Assembly (NCBI GenBank): GCA_964531735.1
Contig: CAZHGD010000193.1
Coordinates: forward strand, 1 to 14,231
Direction of reading: 5' to 3'
DNA length: 14,231 bases
DNA from: CAZHGD01 sp964531735
GTDB taxonomy: Bacteria > Armatimonadota > UBA10988
This document shows positions 6,724-13,900 of this stretch, in pieces. The stretch's first letter is position 1, and the number at the start of each line of letters is the position of its first letter. The notes beneath the pieces were generated by a model that did not search any database, was not told where the DNA came from, and saw only the letters and a list, made by a program, of their open reading frames with translations. The translations under genes and the position numbers were made by a program.

Positions 6724-8346
6724 CTACACCCGCGAATACCGCTCCAGGAGCCGCCGCAGGTTGCCACCCAGGATGAGCTGCTTGTCCGCCGGCGCGAGCC
6801 GTGCGAAGACAATCGGTCCCAGGCCCCAGGCGATGGGCAGGTCCAGCAGGTCGGAGCCGAACATGAACCGGTCGGCGCCAATCGCCGCCACCACGTTCTC
6901 GCAGGCCCGTGGCTCCAGCAGCGGGCAGGAGCACACGTACAGGTTGTCGTGCCGCGCCATCACCTCGGCGTAAGCCGTGGTGGTGTGCCCGGCGATGAAG
7001 CAGGCCTCGGGGTAGGTGCTGACCAGTCGCTCCATCTGCGCCGGCGAGCCCCAATGGTGGTTCAGAATCAACTGCTGGTGGGCGTGTGCCCATTCACAGC
7101 CGACATCGACTAGCGGGCCCTCCTCAGGATAGCCCTGGTAGTGCGGGATGAGCTTCACGCCGCGCAGGCCCATGGCCGCCCCGCGTTCCAGTTCGCGCCA
7201 CATCTCGTCGCGCCCGCGGTGCGGGTTGAGCAGCGTGAAGCCGACGAAGCGGTCGGGATGGCGAGCCACGGCCGCGGCGACGAGGTCGTTGCCGTACCGC
7301 TCGTCGCCGGTGACACCGGCGAAGCTGAACACGCAGACGCGTTCGACGCCGAGGCGATCCATCTCGGCCACGGCGCCGTCGACGCTGCCATCGGGCACGT
7401 GGTAGTGCGACGAGGTACCGCCCAGGTGCCCGTGACAGTCCCAGGCCGGCTCCGGCAGCGCCAGCACCTGGCCGGGTGAGCGGCCGGCGCGACCGACGGC
7501 CACGTAGTCGTCGGCTGCCGCCGGCGGCGTGTAGGCCGGATGCGCCAAGTCGGCCCACGACAGCAGTTGCCGCAGGTTGTCGCCGGCGATCAGCCGCTTG
7601 TCGGCGTCGTCGATCTCGGCGCAGGTCAGCGGCGCCATGGTCATGTGCTGGCCAAAGCCCGGCCAGTTGGAGCCGAACACCACGCGTTCGGCGCCCCAGC
7701 GCTGGGTCAGGTACTCGATGCCGTGGGCCAACCAGTAGCCGCTCAGCTCCAAGCGCAAGTTGGGGCAGGCATCGAGCGCGCGGTACGCCTGCCGTTGGCC
7801 GTAGCGAATGCGGAACTCGCTGACGATCACCGGCAGCGTCGGCCAGCGCCGGCACAGTCCCACCACCTCATTCCAGTCGCAGACGTCGTTCTGCCAGGCG
7901 CCTTGTGGGCCCGACTCCACATAGCTGATGAACAGCGGCACGCGCGCTTCGGCCAGTGGCGCGAGCAGGTCGTCGAGGCACCAGTCGCACAGCCGGAAGC
8001 GGTACTGCTTCGGCAGCAGCCAGCCGGCGCCCACCTGCTGTGCGCGCATCTGCTCGACCAGGTCGGCCGGCGCGGGCTGCTCGTCGGTGCCGGGCGGCAC
8101 CAGCACCCAGGCCGCGTGGAGCCGCGGTTGACCGTTGGCCAGCTCGGCCACTTGCGGGTTGCCGTCCAGCGGATGGACCTCGCGTGACACGCTGGAAGTG
8201 ACCAGCGCCTCGGCGATGCCGTAGTGGTCCATCTCGCGCAGCAGGTCGTCAGCCGTGTGCAGCCCGCCAGCCTGCAACCGCAGGTGGCGACCCACCACGC
8301 AGTGCGCGTCGAACAGGTTCCAGTGGGCAGCCGGGTCAGAGATCAT
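6724..8346 (-). CDS. tandem-duplicated amidohydrolase-2 family protein, N-terminal half degenerate
   Basis: This 540-residue protein contains two copies of the amidohydrolase-2 (metal-dependent, TIM-barrel) fold, about residues 10-265 and 300-538. The second copy keeps the expected metal ligands: WDCHGH (His305, His307), ILNHH (His430 or 431), IAGH (His454) and MFGSD (Asp499), and ends GGNLRRLLERY. The first copy aligns at both ends (DAHCVVG, VFGSNWPG, AGDNLRQLL), but the second His of HxH is Val17, the C-terminal Asp is Asn227, and no His stands at the other two positions. It is therefore probably non-catalytic and structural or regulatory. The substrate is unknown; family members are decarboxylases and hydrolases of small molecules. 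Start: ATG 8344-8346 has AGAGG nine bases upstream; a GTG at 8409 would add 21 Arg/Ala-rich residues and is less likely. It lies 64 bp after udk on the same strand. Confidence 0.85.
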   Translation of the reverse strand: MISDPAAHWNLFDAHCVVGRHLRLQAGGLHTADDLLREMDHYGIAEALVTSSVSREVHPLDGNPQVAELANGQPRLHAAWVLVPPGTDEQPAPADLVEQMRAQQVGAGWLLPKQYRFRLCDWCLDDLLAPLAEARVPLFISYVESGPQGAWQNDVCDWNEVVGLCRRWPTLPVIVSEFRIRYGQRQAYRALDACPNLRLELSGYWLAHGIEYLTQRWGAERVVFGSNWPGFGQHMTMAPLTCAEIDDADKRLIAGDNLRQLLSWADLAHPAYTPPAAADDYVAVGRAGRSPGQVLALPEPAWDCHGHLGGTSSHYHVPDGSVDGAVAEMDRLGVERVCVFSFAGVTGDERYGNDLVAAAVARHPDRFVGFTLLNPHRGRDEMWRELERGAAMGLRGVKLIPHYQGYPEEGPLVDVGCEWAHAHQQLILNHHWGSPAQMERLVSTYPEACFIAGHTTTAYAEVMARHDNLYVCSCPLLEPRACENVVAAIGADRFMFGSDLLDLPIAWGLGPIVFARLAPADKQLILGGNLRRLLERYSRV

Positions 8347-8365
8347 CGGATACCGCCTCTCGCCG

Positions 8366-8384
8366 GCGCCGGCCCGGCCGGCGC
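8366..8384. repeat. palindrome between udk and the amidohydrolase
   Basis: GCGCCGGCC (8366-8374) and GGCCGGCGC (8376-8384) are perfect complements around one base, in the 64-bp gap between two same-strand genes. It could attenuate read-through from udk or stabilise the upstream transcript. It has no T-tract and lies just upstream of the amidohydrolase ribosome site (8356-8360). Confidence 0.4.
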
Positions 8385-8410
8385 GACGGTCGGCGGGCCG
8401 CGCGGTCACA

Positions 8411-9052
8411 TCAGTCGGTCTCGGCGACGAACCGCAGAATCCGTGCGGTCAGCGCCTCGACCATCAGGTCGACACCAAGCTCGTTGCAGTTGCCTTCGGG
8501 CAGCACGATGTCGGCATAGGCCCGACTGGGCTCGACGAACGCCCGGTACATCGGGCGCACCGTCTCGTAGTATTGCTCCACGACACTGTCAATGCTGCGG
8601 TCGCGGCTCAGCAGATCGCGCCGCAGGCGCCGAATGAAGCGGATGTCGGCGTCGGTGTCGACAAACACCGTGATGTCGAGCATCTCGCGCAGGGCTTCGT
8701 TCGAGAGGGCGTGGATGCCCTCGACGAGGATCACCGGCCGTGGCTCGAGCGTCGCCACCTCGTCGGCGCGGCCGTGGCTGGTGAAGTCGTAGATGGGCTG
8801 CTCGATGGCCTGGCCTTCGGCCAGTGCCGTCAGATCGGCCAGCAGGTACTCCCAGTCGATGGCGTCGGGATAGTCGAAGTTCAGGCGCTCGCGGTCGCGC
8901 AGGGGCAGGTGCGAGTAGTCGCGGTAGTAGGCATCCACCTCCACCAACGCCACCACCTCTTCGCCCGCAGCCTGTTGCAGGCGGCGAGCCAGGGTGGTCT
9001 TCCCCGAGCCCGATCCGCCTCCGATGCCGATCAGCATACGTCGCTTGCTCAT
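8411..9052 (-). CDS. udk: uridine kinase
   Basis: This enzyme phosphorylates uridine (and usually cytidine) with ATP or GTP in pyrimidine salvage, in the cytoplasm. At 213 residues it has the usual length of bacterial Udk. The Walker A P-loop is GGGSGSGKT (11-19). DAYYRD (40-45) and NFDYPDAIDWEYL (58-70) carry the conserved nucleoside-binding aspartates, IYDFTSHGR (87-95) matches the 'YDf..H.R' block, VILVEGI (107-113) is the Walker B-like strand, and RRLRRDLLSRDRS (141-153) is the arginine-rich lid. Start: the ATG at 9050-9052 (MSKRRMLIGI) has TGAGG five bases upstream. A start at 9091 would add 13 residues with no support. It is the first gene of a pair with the amidohydrolase. No convincing promoter was found in the 127 bp separating it from the divergent pseudopilin. 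Confidence 0.93.
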   Translation of the reverse strand: MSKRRMLIGIGGGSGSGKTTLARRLQQAAGEEVVALVEVDAYYRDYSHLPLRDRERLNFDYPDAIDWEYLLADLTALAEGQAIEQPIYDFTSHGRADEVATLEPRPVILVEGIHALSNEALREMLDITVFVDTDADIRFIRRLRRDLLSRDRSIDSVVEQYYETVRPMYRAFVEPSRAYADIVLPEGNCNELGVDLMVEALTARILRFVAETD

Positions 9053-9143
9053 GACTGCCTCACTTGGCTGCGCAGGCAGCCTGTTCGCCACCAGCGGTAA
9101 GCCCCCTCCTCGGCGAGCGAGATTGCCTAACCGCGCTGCCCGC

Positions 9144-9149
9144 TATAAT
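9144..9149 (+). promoter_or_regulatory. -10 element of second pseudopilin promoter
   Basis: A perfect TATAAT lies 30 bp upstream of the pseudopilin ATG, predicting a transcription start near 9156 and a short leader containing the ribosome site. The best -35 candidate is TTGCCT at 9123-9128 with a short 15-bp spacer, so an activator or a non-standard -35 may be involved. Confidence 0.7.
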
Positions 9150-9179
9150 GGTGCGCTCGGATCGTGCCCGGAGGGCAGT

Positions 9180-9872
9180 ATGCGTCGCCAAGCCTTCACC
9201 CTCGTCGAACTGCTCGTGGTGGTCGCCATTCTGGCGATCCTGGCCGCGCTGCTGTTGCCCACCCTCGCCCGCGCCAGAGAGCAGGGCCGGAAGACCGTCT
9301 GCGCCTCGAACCTGCGCCAGATCGGCCAAGCGTTCGCCCAGTACGTGGCCGACTACGATGCCGCCTATCCCAACACCGGCAACCCGACGCTGTTCGCCGG
9401 GCGCTCCTGGCGGTGGCCCTTGCAGCCCTACCTGGCGCTCCGCGCCACCAACACCGGCAACCCGATGGTTGCCGGCAACTACCAACCGGCCATCCTCACC
9501 TGCCCGGCGGACACGACCCCCGCGGGCACCTACGACCTGACCAGCTACGGCTACTCGGCGGCCTTCTACTACGCGCCGGCGCAGGTGAACGCCATGACGC
9601 AGCGCTTCTTCTGGACGCTGCCCAGCGCGCTGCCGACCACCACGCAGTGCGAGGCCGGCGTGCTCAGCCCGGCGGCCAAGGTCCTGGTCGCGGAGTGGTA
9701 CGACAACCATGACCAGCACACCAACGACTGGTGGAGCCCCCGTGGCGCGCGGTACTACCTCTTTGCCGACGGCCATGTAAAGTACTTGCCGGCCGCCAGA
9801 ATCAGACTCGCCGCCGACAACCTGCCCGATGTCAACCTGACCATCGGCGGTTGCGGCGGCGAGGATCTGTAG
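9180..9872 (+). CDS. pseudopilin (prepilin-type N-terminal methylation protein)
   Basis: This 230-residue protein has the prepilin leader MRRQA followed by FTLVELLVVVAILAIL; Glu10 is the invariant Glu+5 of the mature form. The FARAREQGRK-like amphipathic extension (here LARAREQGRKTVCASNLRQI) and a C-terminal YYLFADGHVKY block are shared with the pseudopilin at 211-918. The Asp197-Gly198 pair of the H-X9-DG motif is present, but the His position is Pro187, so the motif is incomplete. Start: the ATG at 9180 has GGAGGG at 9170-9175 and a TATAAT at 9144. A longer open frame reaching back to 8994 would place the leader in mid-protein and overlap udk, so it is rejected. The gene stands alone between divergent udk and the convergent efflux operon. 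Precise function is unknown; such proteins occur in many copies in these phyla. Confidence 0.92.
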   Translation: MRRQAFTLVELLVVVAILAILAALLLPTLARAREQGRKTVCASNLRQIGQAFAQYVADYDAAYPNTGNPTLFAGRSWRWPLQPYLALRATNTGNPMVAGNYQPAILTCPADTTPAGTYDLTSYGYSAAFYYAPAQVNAMTQRFFWTLPSALPTTTQCEAGVLSPAAKVLVAEWYDNHDQHTNDWWSPRGARYYLFADGHVKYLPAARIRLAADNLPDVNLTIGGCGGEDL

Positions 9873-9884
9873 GTCGCGCCGTCG

Positions 9885-11984
9885 CTAGCGGCCGCCCTCG
9901 ATGAGCTGCACCTTCTGCGGCGTGGTGACTTCGGCGGCGCCCTCGACCGCCACGCGGTCGCCGGCCATCAGCTTGCCGCCGAGGATCTCGACCAAGCCGT
10001 CCTTGTTGCCGCCGACCTCGACCTCGATCGGCGTCGCCTGGTCGCTGCCCTCGAGCCGCACGATGTAGTTGCGCTCATCGCGCGAGACCACGGCCTCGGC
10101 CGGCACGCGCAGCGAGCGCTTGTTGCGCTGCACCACGATGCTGCCACGGGCGAACATGCCCTGCTTGAGGCTGCCGCTGACGTTCGGCACGGCCACCTTG
10201 ACCGTGAAGGTGCGGCTGCGGACATCGGCCGCCGGCACGATCTCGGTCACGTGGCCGACGAACTTGGTGTCCGGCAGCGCGTCGACGCGCACGTCGACCG
10301 AGCTGCCGAGGCTCACCAGGCGGACCTTCTCTTCGGGCACCAGGGCGTCGAACCGGACCAGGTTGTCACCGACCAGGCGGAACAGCTTCTGCCCGGGCGA
10401 GACGACCTCGCCGACCTCGACGGTCTTCTCGGAGATGCCGCCGGAGATCGGCGCCACCACCTGGTGGTCCGAGAAGCTCACCTGCGCGGCCTGCGCCGCG
10501 GCCTCCGCCTGGCGCAGCGCACCGTTCAACTGGCGGATGTCCTCCAGCGTCAGCGTCGGCTGCACCAGGTTGCTGTTGGCCAGCCGTAGCTTCTGCTCAG
10601 CGCCGGCCACGGCCTGTTTGGCCGCGTGGACTTCCTGGCGCGCCACTTCGGCCTGACTGACTCCAGCGTGGGCCAGCCGCGCGGCCTGTTCGGCCTGGCT
10701 GAGCGCCTGCTCGGCCTGCGCCACGTTCTGCTCGCCAATCGGCACCTGCGCCCGCGCGGCCTGTACGGCCCGCAACGCCGCCTGCGCCTGCGTCAGGCCC
10801 TCTTTGGCGCGCTCGTGGTCCTGCCGCGCCCGGATCACTTCCTGCCGGCGAATCGCCACCTCGCGGTCGCGCGTCTCGGTCACCAGCTTGAGCTGTTCCT
10901 GGGCCTGCGCCAACTGGGCCTTGGCGATGCGGATCTCTTCGCTGCGCGAGCCTTCCTGCACCAGGCTCAGCGCTTCCTCCGCCTGCCGCAGTTGCTCGCG
11001 GCGGGTGTCGAGCACCAGCTTGATACTGTCGAGCTGCGCCTTGGCGACCGCGCCGTGGTCGAACAGGTACTTGGAGCGGTCGTAGTCGGCCTGCGCCGTG
11101 GCCAGGCCGGCCTTGGCCGCGGCCACCTGACTGGCCACCTGGGCGCGCTCCTGCGCCCGAGCGCCGGTCTCTCGGATCTGCAACGCGTTCTGCGCGGCGA
11201 TGACGCCCTGGCGAGCGTTCTCGGTGTTGGACGTGGTCGAGGACTCGGTCAGGTGCAGCGACTGCTCCGCCTGCTGCACCCCGGCCGTAGCGGCCTGAAT
11301 GGCGGCCTGCGCCTGAGCCACCGCGGCCGTCGCCGAGGTCTGGTCGGTCTCGACCTTCTCGCGCGTCATGCGCAGGCTGTCCTTGCTCTGCTGCAGGCGC
11401 GACTGCGCGGCGACCACGTTGGCCTCGGCCTGGGCGATATCCACACCACGCTCGCCCGACTTGGTCCGCGTGACCTTCTCCTGCTCGGTGGCCTGAGCCA
11501 GGCGCGCCCGCGCCGCGTTCAGCTCGTAGAGCGCGCTGCGCACACCGACATCGGACTGCGTCTGCACCAGTCCCAGGCTGGTCATCGCCTTGCGCAAGGC
11601 CGCTCGGGCACTCGCCACGGCCGCCCGCGTGCGCTTGAGATCGGCCCGCGCGGTGCGGTCGTCCAGGCGCACCAGCACCCGCCCGGCGCCCACGCGCTGC
11701 CCTTCCTGCGCGCCGATGGCGATCACCTTGCCGCCGATCTTCGAAGCGATGGCCGCGTCGGAGAACGCGAAGATGGAGCCGGTCACCGCCAGCGTCTCAT
11801 CGCTCACGGTCTCCTTGGCCTCGCCGGCGCGGACCTTGGCCACTTCGCTCTGGCCGGCCTTGGCCGCCTTGGCCTTGGCCTCTTCCGCCGCCTTCTTCTT
11901 GCCGCAGCCGACCAGGGTCAGCACCATTGTCCCGATGGCCACCAGGCCCACCAGACGCCACCGCTGCTTCGCCTTTGCACTCAC
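9885..11984 (-). CDS. periplasmic adaptor (membrane fusion protein) of a tripartite exporter, with extended coiled coil
   Basis: This is a HlyD/RND-type adaptor, the protein that bridges an inner-membrane pump and a TolC channel. The lipobox L-V-G-C puts an acylated Cys at 27. A first lipoyl half-motif lies at 84-110 (GGKVIAIGAQEGQRVGAGRVL) and the second at 508-540 (VVAPISGGISEKTVEVGE); beta-barrel and membrane-proximal domains fill 540-699. Between the lipoyl halves are about 390 helical residues rich in Ala/Gln/Glu heptads, against roughly 60-120 in most relatives, hence 699 residues overall. The classic hairpin markers YDRSKYLFDHGAVAKAQLD (301-319) and LVQEGSRSEEI (341-351) are present, but about 150 extra helical residues follow them and about 190 precede them. 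Start: the GTG at 11982-11984 overlaps the tolC-like stop as GTGA, indicating translational coupling. It is the last gene of the operon; no pump follows. Confidence 0.9.
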   Translation of the reverse strand: MSAKAKQRWRLVGLVAIGTMVLTLVGCGKKKAAEEAKAKAAKAGQSEVAKVRAGEAKETVSDETLAVTGSIFAFSDAAIASKIGGKVIAIGAQEGQRVGAGRVLVRLDDRTARADLKRTRAAVASARAALRKAMTSLGLVQTQSDVGVRSALYELNAARARLAQATEQEKVTRTKSGERGVDIAQAEANVVAAQSRLQQSKDSLRMTREKVETDQTSATAAVAQAQAAIQAATAGVQQAEQSLHLTESSTTSNTENARQGVIAAQNALQIRETGARAQERAQVASQVAAAKAGLATAQADYDRSKYLFDHGAVAKAQLDSIKLVLDTRREQLRQAEEALSLVQEGSRSEEIRIAKAQLAQAQEQLKLVTETRDREVAIRRQEVIRARQDHERAKEGLTQAQAALRAVQAARAQVPIGEQNVAQAEQALSQAEQAARLAHAGVSQAEVARQEVHAAKQAVAGAEQKLRLANSNLVQPTLTLEDIRQLNGALRQAEAAAQAAQVSFSDHQVVAPISGGISEKTVEVGEVVSPGQKLFRLVGDNLVRFDALVPEEKVRLVSLGSSVDVRVDALPDTKFVGHVTEIVPAADVRSRTFTVKVAVPNVSGSLKQGMFARGSIVVQRNKRSLRVPAEAVVSRDERNYIVRLEGSDQATPIEVEVGGNKDGLVEILGGKLMAGDRVAVEGAAEVTTPQKVQLIEGGR

Positions 11985-13543
11985 TTCGCACCGCCCTTCG
12001 TCTGCGGCTTCTCGGTCTTGGCATTGATCCCGTATTCCGCCATGAGGTCGCCGAGCTCCTTGCCCTGGCTCCGGTATCCGGCCGGAGGACGGACCTGTTG
12101 GCCCTGCGGCAGAGTCACCTGGCCGTTCGGGCCGAAGTAGCTGCCGGTGGCCGCGAGCCAGTCGGCTTCGGCCAAGGCGTTGTCATAGTAGCTGGTGACC
12201 AGGTTGTACTCCGCTTCGCTCAGTGCCCGCCGCGCATCCAGCAGCTCGAGGTACGTGCCGTCGCCGGAGGTGTACCGCAACTGCTCGATCTCGTAGGCTT
12301 GCCGCGCGGCCTGCACCTCGGCCTGGGCCACCTCGACCCGCTTGCGGGCCTCGCCGATGTTCAGCACGGCCCGGCGCACCTGCAACTCGACGCCGTGCAT
12401 GGTCTGTTCGAGCCGGTAGCGGGCCGCGCGCACATCGGCCCCGGCCGACTTGACTTTGCCCGAGGTCTGGCCCCAGTCCCACAGGTTGAGACGGAACACC
12501 CCCATGACCTGGAAGCCGTCGCGCGTGCCGAAACCGCCGCTGCCCTGGCTGCGGTCAACCTGGCTTTGCAGCGAGACCGTCGGCCAGTAGCCCGCCTCGG
12601 CCGCCTTGACCGCCTCGCGGTTGATCTCGATGCTCTTCTGCAGCACCCGCAGCTCCGGCCGCTGCACCACGGCGAGTTGCAGACTGCTCAGCAGTTCCGG
12701 CGGCTCGGCCAGGCGCCGCGGCAGCGGTGCCACGCGGAGCGGCTGCAACTGACTGCGCCCCATCACCTGGTTCAGACTGGCGGTGGCCAGCTCGATGCCG
12801 TTGCCGGCCTTGAGCTGCCCTTGCAGCGAGTTCTGCAGGGCCGCCTGGGCCCGGAGCACGTTGACCCGCGGCACCGCGTCGGCCTCGAAGCTGACCGTGG
12901 CCACCTTCACCTGCTCGCGCGCCAACTCGACGGTGCGGTCGGCGACCTGCTTGAGCTCCTGCGCTCGCAGCAGTTGCAGGTACGCCGTGACCGTCTGCGA
13001 GATGATGTCGATCAGCTTGGCCCGTAGCTCGTGGGTGGCCGCCGTCTCGGCCAGGCGCGCAATGGCCTGACTCGCCTGCAGCGCGCCGCCGCTGAACAGC
13101 ACCCAGTTGGAGCCGAGCGCGAACTGGCGCAGGTTGCCCGGCTGGGAGGTGGCCTTGCCACCGCCGGTGGTGGTGACGCTGATCTGGTCCTGCCAGATCT
13201 CGCTGTAGGTGAAGTTGAGGTTCGGCAGCAAGGCGCCGTTGGCCGTGCGCCGTTGACCGGTCGCCTTCAGAATCGCCTCGCGCGAGATGCCGATCTCGGG
13301 ATTGCTCAGCAAGGCCGTCTCGAGGCAGTCGAGCAGGCTCAGCGGAGCCACATCGGCCTGCCCGGCCGGCGTCACCGCCGGCGCCGGCGCCGGCTTGTCG
13401 GCGGCCGCCGCCGGCTTGCTGTCAGCGGCCACCTTGACTTCGAGTCCTGGAACGGGCGGACCCATCCGCGGACCGTCGGCCGCCGACAAGGGCGCCAGCA
13501 CCAGCGCCATCAGAGGGAGCCAACGCCAAAGCTTGACCACCAC
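11981..13543 (-). CDS. TolC-family outer membrane efflux protein
   Basis: This 520-residue protein is an outer-membrane channel of the TolC/OEP family, the exit duct of tripartite exporters. Its signal peptide (VVKLWRWLPLMALVLAPLSA) is followed by a Pro/Ala-rich linker to about residue 65. Two structural repeats follow. The first begins LSLLDCLETALLSNPEI, and the second is recognisable from RPELRVLQKSIEINREAV and GYWPTVSLQSQV through the long helix ending in YTSGDGTYLELLDARRAL. That last block is a hallmark of the family. The C-terminal tail (about 40 residues, Lys/Gly/Gln-rich) is probably periplasmic. Start: GTG GTG at 13538-13543; the first GTG has AAGGAG six bases upstream (13550-13555). 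It is the first gene of the pair with the adaptor and is expressed from the operator-bearing promoter at 13729-13758, giving a leader of about 180 nt. Confidence 0.93.
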   Translation of the reverse strand: MVVKLWRWLPLMALVLAPLSAADGPRMGPPVPGLEVKVAADSKPAAAADKPAPAPAVTPAGQADVAPLSLLDCLETALLSNPEIGISREAILKATGQRRTANGALLPNLNFTYSEIWQDQISVTTTGGGKATSQPGNLRQFALGSNWVLFSGGALQASQAIARLAETAATHELRAKLIDIISQTVTAYLQLLRAQELKQVADRTVELAREQVKVATVSFEADAVPRVNVLRAQAALQNSLQGQLKAGNGIELATASLNQVMGRSQLQPLRVAPLPRRLAEPPELLSSLQLAVVQRPELRVLQKSIEINREAVKAAEAGYWPTVSLQSQVDRSQGSGGFGTRDGFQVMGVFRLNLWDWGQTSGKVKSAGADVRAARYRLEQTMHGVELQVRRAVLNIGEARKRVEVAQAEVQAARQAYEIEQLRYTSGDGTYLELLDARRALSEAEYNLVTSYYDNALAEADWLAATGSYFGPNGQVTLPQGQQVRPPAGYRSQGKELGDLMAEYGINAKTEKPQTKGGAK

Positions 13544-13564
13544 ACTTCGCTCCTTCCGCGTCCG

Positions 13565-13582
13565 GCAGCCGGACTCGGCTGC
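13565..13582 (-). promoter_or_regulatory. hairpin in tolC-like mRNA leader
   Basis: GCAGCCG (13565-13571) and CGGCTGC (13576-13582) pair perfectly around a 4-nt loop. The stem ends about 9 nt before the AAGGAG ribosome site, inside the predicted leader of roughly 180 nt, so it could influence translation start or mRNA decay. Confidence 0.4.
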
Positions 13583-13728
13583 TAATCACCAACTACGCGG
13601 ACCCGACCTTCGGTTTCCGTACCAAGAGGCTGTTGTTGCGCGCCGGATCCGGCTGTCCTTCCGGAGCACCCGATCGGCCGCAGAAATGTGCTGCCACAGG
13701 CGGCACACTCCGGCTCCGAACGTCGTTT

Positions 13729-13758
13729 ACTATACCGTCTGGACGGTATAGCTGTCAA
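13729..13758 (-). promoter_or_regulatory. sigma-70 promoter of tolC-like/adaptor operon
   Basis: On the minus strand a perfect -35 TTGACA (13753-13758) is followed after 18 bp by TATAGT (13729-13734), five of six -10 matches. Transcription should start near 13722. The spacer is filled by an inverted repeat, which makes this a repressible promoter. Confidence 0.85.
13730..13751. promoter_or_regulatory. TetR-type operator (inverted repeat) within the efflux promoter
   Basis: CTATACCGTC (13730-13739) and GACGGTATAG (13742-13751) are perfect 10-bp inverted arms separated by TG. The core ACCGTC-N2-GACGGT resembles operators of TetR-family repressors that control efflux pumps. It occupies the whole -35/-10 spacer and overlaps the -10 hexamer, so a bound dimer would exclude RNA polymerase. 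The regulator gene is not in the window. Other dimeric regulators (MarR, GntR) are possible. Confidence 0.75.
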
Positions 13759-13797
13759 TGCCCGATCGGTTGCGCCGGCGCCGCGCAGAATTGCGCT

Positions 13798-13826
13798 TTA
13801 CCATGGCCCCTTCAGAATGCTACAAT
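13798..13826 (+). promoter_or_regulatory. promoter of RRM RNA-binding protein gene
   Basis: TACAAT (13821-13826) is a five-of-six -10 match with an extended TG at 13818-13819. TTACCA (13798-13803), four of six for -35, lies 17 bp upstream. The predicted start near 13833 leaves a leader of about 68 nt before the ATG. Confidence 0.7.
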
Positions 13827-13900
13827 CGCCGCACGGCGCGGAGAGCGCTGTGTGCGAGGAGGCGCCCGGCGGTGAGGGCCGCTGGACGTCGGAGATCGGA

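Larger units (their letters stand above)
13544..13900. other. divergent regulatory region between tolC-like operon and RRM gene
   Basis: This 357-bp region contains no gene. It holds a leader hairpin, the minus-strand operon promoter with its inverted-repeat operator, and the plus-strand promoter of the RNA-binding protein. Open frames crossing it lack ribosome sites and recognisable products. Confidence 0.75.

Noticed and set aside
8347..8409. Upstream GTG start for the amidohydrolase at 8409
   Set aside because: The ATG at 8346 has an AGAGG ribosome site and begins right before the conserved domain; the extra 21 residues are Arg/Ala-rich and span the intergenic palindrome.
8994..9179. N-terminal extension of the second pseudopilin
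   Set aside because: It would bury the prepilin leader inside the protein and overlap udk; the ATG at 9180 has both a ribosome site and a TATAAT promoter.
10626..12140. Plus-strand open frame of 504 codons across the adaptor and tolC-like genes
   Set aside because: It mirrors the repetitive coiled-coil codons (Leu/Gly/Arg/His-rich) and lacks a ribosome site.
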